The position numbers and the translations under genes are program-made. Positions 1 to 7,257 of a DNA stretch of 7,257 bases are shown piece by piece. This DNA is from an uncultured Collinsella sp. (GTDB taxonomy: Bacteria > Actinomycetota > Coriobacteriia > Coriobacteriales > Coriobacteriaceae), in the NCBI GenBank assembly GCA_902495265.1, contig CABUWR010000065.1, positions 1 to 7,257 of the forward strand, in the 5' to 3' direction. Below the pieces are notes generated by a model that ran no database searches, had not been told where the DNA came from, and saw nothing but the letters and a program-made list of their open reading frames with translations. The stretch's first letter is position 1. Every line of letters begins with the position of its first letter.

Positions 1-1
1 C

Positions 2-625
2 GAGACCCACACCGTCGAGGTCACCGTCAAGGGCATCAAGGTCCGCAACACCCCCGAGCTCACCGACGAGCTCGTCAAGTCCGACTTTGGCTTTGACAGC
101 ATCGACGCCATGCGCGACGCCATCAAGATCGAGATCGAGCAGGACAAGGCTTCCCGCCTGCCGGCCGAGAAGGAGAACCGTTGCGTCTCCGCTCTCGCCG
201 AGCGTCTGCAGCTCGACGAGATGGACGCCGACTACGAGCAGTCCGTCTTTGAGGAGCTTGGCCAGAACTTCCTGTCCAATCTCGCTGCCCGCGGCATGAC
301 CCTGGACACCTGGCTGCCCGCTTCCGGTCTGACCATGGAGCAGTTCATCGGCGACCTGCACAAGCAGGCCAACGACGTTGCCCGTGAGTCCCTGGCTCTG
401 GACGCCCTCGCCCGCGAGCTCAAGATCGAGGTCACCGAGGACGACATCAACGCCGAGTTCGAGAAGGCCGGCGTCAAGGACGTCGAGGCTTCCAAGGCCG
501 AGTTCATCGCTGATGGCCGCATGCCTGCCGTCCGCGAGTCCATCCGTCGTTCCAAGGCCGTCGACCACCTGGTCGAGAACGCCAAGGTGACCGAGGTCGA
601 CGAGACCGCCAAGGACGCCGAGTAA
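2..625 (+). CDS. tig: Trigger factor, C-terminal part (5' end outside window)
   Basis: Ribosome-associated chaperone that shields nascent chains; full-length members have about 430-450 residues in three domains (ribosome-binding, FKBP-like prolyl isomerase, SurA-like C-terminal chaperone domain). The frame is open from the first complete codon at position 2 and gives 207 residues to a TAA stop. The first residues, ETHTVEVTVKGIKVRNTPEL, match the strand that closes the FKBP domain and the following linker (family pattern: F-V-V followed by PELDDEF). The rest is the helical C-terminal domain, including ALARELKIEVTEDDINAEFEKAG and the closing RRSKAVDHLVENAKVTE, both characteristic of trigger factor. 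The tail is acidic. The first in-frame ATG (110) is internal and not a start. The ribosome-binding signature lies upstream and cannot be checked. Its position just before clpP-clpX is the classic tig-clpP-clpX order. Codon use is very biased (GTC, AAG, GAG, CGC), as expected for an abundant protein. Confidence 0.95.
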   Translation, partial: ETHTVEVTVKGIKVRNTPELTDELVKSDFGFDSIDAMRDAIKIEIEQDKASRLPAEKENRCVSALAERLQLDEMDADYEQSVFEELGQNFLSNLAARGMTLDTWLPASGLTMEQFIGDLHKQANDVARESLALDALARELKIEVTEDDINAEFEKAGVKDVEASKAEFIADGRMPAVRESIRRSKAVDHLVENAKVTEVDETAKDAE

Positions 626-641
626 TTCTCGCCACCTTGCC

Positions 642-665
642 CGCGAGCGCATGCGTGCGCTCGTG
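642..665 (+). other. GC-rich stem-loop just after tig
   Basis: CGAGCGCA (644-651) pairs perfectly with TGCGCTCG (656-663) across a four-base TGCG loop; a G-U and a C-G pair extend it to ten pairs at 642/665. It starts 16 bases after the tig stop. No U-run follows (the next bases are TGATGGGGTAAAG), so it is a poor intrinsic terminator. It could be a 3'-end stabilising hairpin, a processing site or a rho-assisted stop. Only the pairing is seen; the role is inference. Confidence 0.45.
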
Positions 666-682
666 ATGGGGTAAAGTTATAC

Positions 683-697
683 ACCGGTTATCCGGTT
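683..697 (+). promoter_or_regulatory. CCGGTT direct repeat / ACCGG inverted repeat upstream of clpP
   Basis: CCGGTT occurs twice with two bases between (684-689 and 692-697), and the same bases form the inverted repeat ACCGG-TTAT-CCGGT (683-696). The site lies about 95 bases upstream of the chosen clpP start, between two larger hairpins. Symmetric half-sites in a clp leader could be a repressor or activator operator. It does not match CIRCE, the HspR HAIR box or the ClgR motif as I know them, so no regulator is proposed. This may be chance. Confidence 0.2.
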
Positions 698-701
698 GCT
701 T

Positions 702-749
702 CGTACGGTGCCAGCCAATGCATAGCATGCGGGCACCGTACGTTTATCT
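702..749 (+). terminator. Terminator-like or attenuator hairpin between tig and clpP
   Basis: CGTACGGTGCC (702-712) is perfectly complementary to GGCACCGTACG (732-742), an 11-pair stem. The 19-base loop contains a smaller GCAT-AGC-ATGC hairpin. A short T-rich run, TTTATCT (743-749), follows, so it could end tig transcripts. The U-run is imperfect and the loop large for an intrinsic terminator. Only about 30 bases separate it from the clpP Shine-Dalgarno, leaving little room for a clpP promoter downstream. It may therefore be a partial terminator read through into clpP-clpX, or a leader structure of a clpP transcript starting further upstream. Confidence 0.5.
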
Positions 750-778
750 AGAACCAATTTGGTCCGCAAGAGAGAAAT

Positions 779-782
779 GGAG
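779..782 (+). promoter_or_regulatory. Ribosome binding site that decides the clpP start
   Basis: GGAG is followed six bases later by ATG at 789. The same frame also offers TTG at 759, ATG at 777 and ATG at 783. GGAG overlaps or abuts those at 777 and 783, so it cannot serve them, and the upstream GAGAGA is a weak match to the anti-Shine-Dalgarno. This favours 789. The resulting N-terminus, [17 protein letters not shown], also agrees with the short N-termini of many ClpPs before the VIEQT-RGER segment. Confidence 0.6.
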
Positions 783-788
783 ATGCGT

Positions 789-1409
789 ATGATCGCAAAG
801 TTCGATTCCGCCCTCGTGCCATACGTTATCGAGCAGACGCCGCGCGGCGAGCGCAGCTACGATATCTATTCGCGCCTGCTCAACGACCGCATCATCTTCT
901 TGGGCGAGGAGATCAACTCCGTTAGCGCCAACCTGGTCGTTGCCCAGCTGCTGCATCTTGAGAGCCAGGATGCCGAGAAAGATATCTCGCTCTACATCAA
1001 TTCGCCCGGCGGCGAGGTCTACTCCGGCCTGGCGATTCTTGACACTATGAACTTTATTAAGCCGCAGGTCTCGACCATTTGCGTCGGTATGGCCGCGTCT
1101 ATGGCCGCCGTGCTGCTTTCGGCCGGCGCCAAGGGCAAGCGCTTCTGCCTGCCGCATTCCAAGGTTATGATTCACCAGCCCAGCGGCGGTGCCCAGGGCC
1201 AGCAGACCGAGATCGAGATCGTGGCCGAGGAGATCAAGAAGACCCGTCGCGAGCTCAACCAGATTCTGTCCGACGCCTCGGGCCAGCCCATCGAGAAGGT
1301 CCAGGCCGATACCGAGCGCGACAACTACCTGACCGCTTCCGAGGCCCTCGACTACGGTCTGATCGACCGTATCGTTACCTCGCGCGATCTCGCCGCGAAG
1401 GACGCCTAG
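789..1409 (+). CDS. clpP: ATP-dependent Clp protease proteolytic subunit ClpP
   Basis: Serine peptidase of the S14 family that forms the barrel chamber of the cytosolic ClpXP/ClpCP protease and cuts substrates unfolded and threaded in by the AAA+ partner. With the start at 789 it has 206 residues, the usual length. The catalytic triad is complete: Ser104 in GMAASMAA, His129 in MIHQP and Asp178 in TERDNYL. The oxyanion/substrate-strand motif NSPGG is at 71-75. The N-terminal segment [19 protein letters not shown] (14 onward) is typical of active, complex-forming ClpP. The handle-helix region (about 136-160, [14 protein letters not shown]) is intact. clpX begins one base after its TAG stop, so the two are almost surely co-transcribed. 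Starts at 759 (TTG), 777 or 783 would add 10, 4 or 2 residues; the Shine-Dalgarno argues for 789. Only one clpP copy is present here. Confidence 0.97.
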   Translation: MIAKFDSALVPYVIEQTPRGERSYDIYSRLLNDRIIFLGEEINSVSANLVVAQLLHLESQDAEKDISLYINSPGGEVYSGLAILDTMNFIKPQVSTICVGMAASMAAVLLSAGAKGKRFCLPHSKVMIHQPSGGAQGQQTEIEIVAEEIKKTRRELNQILSDASGQPIEKVQADTERDNYLTASEALDYGLIDRIVTSRDLAAKDA

Positions 1410-1410
1410 G

Positions 1411-2817
1411 ATGGCAGGAAACATGCAGGACAACTTTGACGAGAACGGCAACCCCATCCGCTGCTCCTTCTGCGGAAAAGAGCAGGGCCAGGTTCGTCGC
1501 CTCGTAAAGGGCCCGACCAACATCTTTATCTGTGACGAGTGCGTCGCCGCCTGTTCCGAGATTCTGGAAGAGTCGCTGGCTTCGGACTTTATGGACGCTG
1601 CCCGCAACGGCAAGCTGCCAGGCTTCCTCAACGACCACGGTCAGGCTGCATCCCAGCCCGCCGTGGACCCCGAGACCGAGGGCTTTGAGCTCGAGGACGA
1701 CCGCCAGGTCATCACGCACGTGCCGACGCCGCACGAGATCTATGACGAGCTCTCGGCCTATGTTATGGGTCAGGAGGACGCCAAGCGCGCCATGTCGGTG
1801 GCCGTGTACAACCACTATCGCCGTGTGATCGAGGGCGGCGCTGCGCTTTCGGCCTTTGACGACGGCTTGGACTCGCAGCTCGACGATGATATGGATGAGG
1901 TGGAGCTTGCCAAGTCCAACATCCTGCTGCTCGGTCCCACCGGTACCGGTAAGACGCTGCTCGCCCAGACGCTTGCGCGCATCCTCGAGGTGCCGTTTGC
2001 CATCGCCGACGCCACCGCGCTCACCGAGGCCGGTTACGTGGGTGAGGACGTGGAGAACATCCTGCTCAAGCTCATCAACGCTGCCGATGGCGATATCGAG
2101 CGCGCGCAGGTTGGCATTATCTACGTGGACGAGATCGACAAGATCGCCCGCAAGGCCGAGAACCTCTCCATCACCCGCGATGTCTCGGGCGAGGGTGTTC
2201 AGCAGGCGTTGCTGAAGATCCTTGAGGGCACGGTGGCCAGCGTTCCGCCCACCGGCGGCCGCAAGCATCCCCAGCAGGAGCTGCTGCAGATCGACACGAC
2301 CAACATCCTGTTCATCTGCGGCGGTGCCTTTGTGGGTCTGGATAAGATCATCGCCGATCGCGTGGGCAACAAGGGCGTGGGCTTCAACTCCGAGATCGCC
2401 GGCCCCACCTCGGTCGACGAGAACGACCTACTGCGTCAGGTGCTCCCGCAGGACCTCAACGCCTTTGGCATGATCCCCGAGTTTGTGGGACGTACGCCCG
2501 TCGTCACCCAGACGCAGGCGCTCGACGAGGACGACCTGGTGTCGATCCTGACCGAGCCCAAGAACGCCGTGGTGCGTCAGTACCGCAAGATGTTCCAGCT
2601 CGAGGACGTCGATCTTGAGTTTGAGGACGCCGCCCTGCACGAGATCGCCCGCATGGCGCTTGCCCGCAAGACCGGCGCCCGCGGCCTGCGCGCCATCTGC
2701 GAGGACGTTCTGCAGCAGACGATGTTCGACCTCCCCAGCGAGGAGGGCGTTGCCAAGGTCGTCGTAACCGAAGCTGCCGTAAAGGGCGAAGAACAGCCCC
2801 AGCGCATCTACGGCTAG
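1411..2817 (+). CDS. clpX: ATP-dependent Clp protease ATP-binding subunit ClpX
   Basis: AAA+ unfoldase that recognises tagged or damaged proteins and threads them into ClpP; 468 residues against about 420-430 in typical members. Order: N-terminal zinc domain with C18, C21, C41 and C44; a long linker (about 50-100); the AAA+ module with Walker A GPTGTGKT (175-182), pore loop GYVGED (208-213), Walker B IIYVDEID (236-243), RKH loop (284-286), the probable arginine finger R361 in PEFVGRTP, and sensor-2 arginine R424 in GARGLR. The ClpP-docking loop reads VGF (323-325) where the E. coli loop reads IGF. The extra length lies in the zinc-domain linker and in an Asp/Glu-rich insert at about 144-166, just before Walker A. 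AAGGA (1398-1402), inside the clpP end, is eight bases before ATG 1411; a second ATG at 1423 is possible but less well placed. The zinc-domain cysteines separate ClpX from HslU. Confidence 0.98.
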   Translation: MAGNMQDNFDENGNPIRCSFCGKEQGQVRRLVKGPTNIFICDECVAACSEILEESLASDFMDAARNGKLPGFLNDHGQAASQPAVDPETEGFELEDDRQVITHVPTPHEIYDELSAYVMGQEDAKRAMSVAVYNHYRRVIEGGAALSAFDDGLDSQLDDDMDEVELAKSNILLLGPTGTGKTLLAQTLARILEVPFAIADATALTEAGYVGEDVENILLKLINAADGDIERAQVGIIYVDEIDKIARKAENLSITRDVSGEGVQQALLKILEGTVASVPPTGGRKHPQQELLQIDTTNILFICGGAFVGLDKIIADRVGNKGVGFNSEIAGPTSVDENDLLRQVLPQDLNAFGMIPEFVGRTPVVTQTQALDEDDLVSILTEPKNAVVRQYRKMFQLEDVDLEFEDAALHEIARMALARKTGARGLRAICEDVLQQTMFDLPSEEGVAKVVVTEAAVKGEEQPQRIYG

Positions 2818-2838
2818 ACCTGCCTAAAATGTGTTTAC

Positions 2839-2880
2839 AAATAGCCTCCGACCACCCGCGGTCGGAGGCTATTTTATATA
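2839..2880 (+). terminator. Rho-independent terminator of clpP-clpX
   Basis: TAGCCTCCGACC (2842-2853) pairs perfectly with GGTCGGAGGCTA (2860-2871) over a six-base ACCCGC loop. Three A-U pairs lengthen the stem to 15 (2839/2874), and the 3' side runs into ATTTTATATA. It starts 21 bases after the clpX stop. This is a textbook intrinsic terminator and separates the Clp operon from valS. Confidence 0.93.
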
Positions 2881-2903
2881 TACGCAATAACCCCAACTAC
2901 CTG

Positions 2904-2912
2904 TGTTATTCT
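2904..2912 (+). promoter_or_regulatory. Possible extended -10 promoter of valS
   Basis: TGT-TATTCT matches the extended -10 pattern TGn-TATnnT. It lies between the clpX terminator and the valS leader hairpin, where a valS promoter is needed. No convincing -35 box is seen 16-18 bases upstream (the sequence there is GCAATAACC-like), so the call is weak. If real, the transcript would begin near 2919 and carry a leader of about 180 bases that includes the whole hairpin element. Confidence 0.3.
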
Positions 2913-2967
2913 GTGTGTTTGTTTAAGCCTCAGCGAAGTCATTCAGACTGAAGTAATCGATACCTAA

Positions 2968-3082
2968 GGGGAGGAATGTAGGCCCGATTTTCGTAGATTC
3001 CGCACGAGCCGAAGACCACTTAATGTGGTCTTCGCGCGAGCCAGGACTTGACCGAGCGAAAATCGGGCCTACATTCCTCCCC
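2968..3082 (+). repeat. Nested hairpin element, copy A (upstream of valS)
   Basis: The outer arms 2968-2993 and 3057-3082 are perfectly complementary over 26 bases. Inside, CGAAGACCAC (3010-3019) pairs with GTGGTCTTCG (3025-3034) around a TTAAT loop. Between the stems are TTCCGCACG (2998-3006) and CAGGACT (3042-3048). The same blocks, in the same order and spacing, occur on the opposite strand at 5819-5919, so this is one copy of a repeated element and not a chance palindrome. The right arm ends eight bases before the valS Shine-Dalgarno and would fold in the valS leader RNA. It encodes nothing and has no T-box signature. The origin and role are not known to me: dispersed intergenic repeat, structured RNA or DNA hairpin are all open. 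Confidence 0.85.
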
Positions 3083-3102
3083 GGCGGGACAGGGAGAGAT
3101 AT

Positions 3103-5799
<2,697 letters not shown>

Positions 5800-5818
5800 G
5801 TCTAACTTGGGGACGCGT

Positions 5819-5919
5819 CCCGATGCTTTGCTCTCCGCTGCGGACAGTCCTGCGCAAGACGGACAGCACATTAAGTGCTGTCCTTTGCGTGCGGAACTTG
5901 CAGCGAGCAAAGCATCGGG
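5819..5919 (-). repeat. Nested hairpin element, copy B (downstream of valS, inverted)
   Basis: The outer arms CCCGATGCTTTGCTC (5819-5833) and GAGCAAAGCATCGGG (5905-5919) pair perfectly. After a three-base bulge, GCTGC (5837-5841) and GCAGC (5900-5904) continue the stem. The inner hairpin GGACAGCAC (5861-5869) / GTGCTGTCC (5875-5883) closes an ATTAA loop, with CGCAA/TTGCG (5853-5857/5885-5889) extending it. Read on the minus strand it repeats the blocks of copy A: CCCGAT, TTCCGCACG (5888-5896), CACTTAATGTG (5867-5877), CAGGACT (5846-5852) and ATCGGG. It starts 19 bases after the valS stop and overlaps by three bases the 12-base palindrome GGGACGCGTCCC (5810-5821). No U-run follows on the plus strand, so it is not an obvious intrinsic terminator for valS. 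Confidence 0.83.
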
Positions 5920-6024
5920 CCGCTCCTAGTGCGGTTACGTGGTTGTTTGCATCTGGCGTGTTGGGGCCACTGGGTTGTGGCCTTGATCTTACTGCAATCG
6001 GGTAAAGGCTGAAATTGTCAACGC
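5920..6024 (+). other. folC leader region, no gene
   Basis: No coding signature or RNA gene is seen in the stretch between element B and the terminator hairpin. It holds a small hairpin, GGCCAC (5965-5970) / GTGGCC (5977-5982), and a mutually exclusive pairing of GCCTT (5980-5984) with AAGGC (6005-6009). GCTCCT (5922-5927) could also pair, with one G-U, with AGGGGC (6026-6031) in the left arm of the following hairpin. These allow, but do not show, alternative folds. No promoter with both boxes is convincing. It does not resemble the folate riboswitch consensus as I know it. Confidence 0.35.
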
Positions 6025-6059
6025 GAGGGGCTCATTCTTTTTGATGAGCCTCTTTTTCT
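6025..6059 (+). terminator. Rho-independent terminator or attenuator just before folC
   Basis: AGGGGCTCAT (6026-6035) pairs with ATGAGCCTCT (6044-6053) with one G-U. The loop is TCTTTTTG and the 3' arm runs into TTTTT (6053-6057). This has the form of an intrinsic terminator on the plus strand and could end valS transcripts about 250 bases after the valS stop. Its U-run ends about 20 bases before the folC ATG, leaving no space for a folC promoter, so folC expression would need read-through or controlled antitermination. Confidence 0.8.
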
Positions 6060-6079
6060 GTTATGGGGGACTTTGGGTT

Positions 6080-7257
6080 ATGACTAAGCGTTCTGGGTCG
6101 TATGTCGTTCCTTTCTCGTTTGAGTTGCTTTCGTTTGATGAGGCTGTGGGGCTGGCTGCTGATACGGGGCGGATTTCTGGGGATGCTGGTCCTCTGCTCG
6201 AGACGGTTATCGATATGCTCGATGAGCTGGGGCGTCCGGATGAGTATTTTGATTGCATTCAGGTTGCCGGTACCAATGGCAAGACTTCGACCACGCGTTT
6301 TTCGGCTGCTATCCTTCGCGGCGAGGGGCTCAAGACCGCGCTGTATACGTCGCCGCAGCTGGTGCGCTATCCCGAGCGCATGGAGGTTGATGGGTGCGTC
6401 GTGAGCGACGAGGCGTTTGCTCGTGGCGTTTCGGCTGCTGTTGAGGCGGGGCATCGAGTGAATGCCCGTCGTGTGGCGGCGGGGGAGCGCGCCTATTCCA
6501 TCACTCCGTTTGACCTTCTGACGGCCGCTGCGCTTGTAGTGTTTGCCGAGGCTCGCGTGGATGTTGCCGTGCTCGAGGTTGGTATGGGCGGGCGTTGGGA
6601 CGCCACGAGTGCGACCGATCCCGTGGCCGTCGCCATTACGGGCATTGGACTCGACCATACGAAGGTCCTTGGCGATACGCTCGAGGCCATTGCGGGGGAG
6701 AAGGCTGCGGTTATTAAGCCTGGGCGCTTGGTTGTTTTGGGTGAGGGCACGCATGAGGCGAGTGTTCAGTGTGTGATGGATGCCCGTTGCCGTGAGTGCG
6801 GCGTAGCGCCGCTCGTGGTGAGCCATACGACGACCAAACTTCCGGCACACGTGGGCGATACGGTTGAGTTTAGCTGCACCACGCCGCGTGCGATCTATAC
6901 GTCGAGCATGGTCAAGCCGGCCTATCAGCCGCAGAATGCCGCGTGCGCGATCATGCTGTGCGAGGGCTATCTGGGCTGCGAGCTTGACCACGATACGTTG
7001 GACGCATCCCTTATGGGCTGCCCCACACCTGGTCGTTTTGACGTGCTGGGGACTGATCCGCTCAAGCTGATCGACGCCTGCCATAACCCTCAGAGCTGCG
7101 AGAACTTCGTGAGCGCGTTGGACGAGATCGATCCGTGCGTAGAGAATCGCCCCACGCTGCTGTGTGCCGCGCTGGCCGACAAGGACGTGGCGGGCATTGT
7201 TGACGTTCTGGTTCCGGCGTTCCCCCGCGTGGTCGTGACTCAGACCGATTCCGATCG
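6080..7257 (+). CDS. folC: Folylpolyglutamate synthase / dihydrofolate synthase, 3' end outside window
   Basis: ATP-dependent Mur-ligase-family enzyme that adds glutamate to dihydropteroate and/or to folates, keeping them in the cytosol. 392 codons are open from ATG 6080 to the window end without a stop; family members run to about 420-500 residues, so only the tail is missing. Motifs: P-loop AGTNGKTSTT (63-72), TSPQL (90-94) and ERMEVDG (99-105), TPFDLLTAAALVVFAEA (142-158), LEVGMGGRWDAT (165-176) with probable metal ligand E166, GLDHTKVLGDT (190-200) with H193, EKAAVIKPG (207-215) with K208 at the position of the carbamylated lysine, and TPGRFDVL (316-323) and DACHNP (332-337) in the C-terminal domain. 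GKTS replaces the more common GKGS, as in mycobacterial FolC. GGGGGA (6065-6070) is nine bases upstream. Glycine is mostly GGG early in the gene, unlike valS. Whether it has both activities cannot be told from sequence. Confidence 0.95.
   Translation, partial: MTKRSGSYVVPFSFELLSFDEAVGLAADTGRISGDAGPLLETVIDMLDELGRPDEYFDCIQVAGTNGKTSTTRFSAAILRGEGLKTALYTSPQLVRYPERMEVDGCVVSDEAFARGVSAAVEAGHRVNARRVAAGERAYSITPFDLLTAAALVVFAEARVDVAVLEVGMGGRWDATSATDPVAVAITGIGLDHTKVLGDTLEAIAGEKAAVIKPGRLVVLGEGTHEASVQCVMDARCRECGVAPLVVSHTTTKLPAHVGDTVEFSCTTPRAIYTSSMVKPAYQPQNAACAIMLCEGYLGCELDHDTLDASLMGCPTPGRFDVLGTDPLKLIDACHNPQSCENFVSALDEIDPCVENRPTLLCAALADKDVAGIVDVLVPAFPRVVVTQTDSD

Noticed and set aside
626..788. CIRCE, HAIR, CtsR or ClgR heat-shock operator upstream of clpP
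   Set aside because: None of these consensus sequences could be found by eye on either strand.
744..1631. Long minus-strand frame opposite clpP and the start of clpX
   Set aside because: Spans two certain genes and their junction, with no family signature.
2881..3102. T-box riboswitch controlling valS
   Set aside because: No AGGGUGGNACCGCG-like T-box sequence and no terminator/antiterminator pair before the start; the large hairpin is explained by the repeat element.
5920..6060. Tetrahydrofolate riboswitch before folC
   Set aside because: The conserved sequence blocks I know for the folate riboswitches are not present; only generic small hairpins are seen.
6063..6083. Six-codon mini-frame (MGDFGL) whose TGA overlaps the folC ATG as ATGA
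   Set aside because: It resembles a coupled leader peptide, but no Shine-Dalgarno precedes it, since the upstream bases are the terminator U-run.
6032..7084. A 350-codon open frame on the minus strand opposite folC
   Set aside because: Low-complexity Arg/Asn/His-rich translation with no motif; the plus-strand frame carries all FolC signatures.

Overview
The window is an ordinary-looking stretch of a high-GC bacterial chromosome carrying five plus-strand housekeeping genes: the 3' part of tig (trigger factor), clpP, clpX, valS and the 5' part of folC (no stop codon before the window ends). Strong GTC/ACC/CGC/AAG codon preference, the Actinobacteria-style GTNGKTS P-loop of FolC and the protein details fit an actinobacterium of the class Coriobacteriia, most likely Collinsella or a close relative. 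That placement is a judgement from protein flavour and not the result of a search.

Layout. 2-625: C-terminal 207 residues of trigger factor. 626-788: a gap with three nested or tandem inverted repeats, the last (702-749) looking like a terminator or attenuator. 789-2817: clpP and clpX, separated by one base and probably translationally coupled, ended by a very clear rho-independent terminator (2839-2880). 2881-3102: valS leader with a possible extended -10 promoter and a large hairpin element (2968-3082). 3103-5799: valS. 5800-6079: folC leader, with a second hairpin element (5819-5919) and a terminator-like hairpin whose U-run ends about 20 bases before the folC start codon. 6080-7257: folC, open to the window edge.

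The genes form two functional groups. Trigger factor and ClpXP sit at the junction of nascent-chain folding and ATP-dependent proteolysis, a classic neighbourhood in bacteria. ValRS and FolC are a common bacterial pair (tRNA charging and folate polyglutamylation).

The most interesting non-coding signal is a pair of elements bracketing valS in opposite orientations. Each has a long outer stem enclosing a small inner hairpin with the same apex, CACTTAATGTG. Their 51-base cores align without a gap (34 of 51 identical by hand), the conserved blocks are at identical spacing, and the inner stem shows three compensatory base-pair changes. This looks like a dispersed, structure-conserved repeat and not a transposon with fixed-sequence ends. 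I do not recognise it as a named family. A second recurring theme is terminator-like hairpins placed too close to the next gene (clpP, folC) to leave room for a promoter, which suggests attenuation or leaky read-through.
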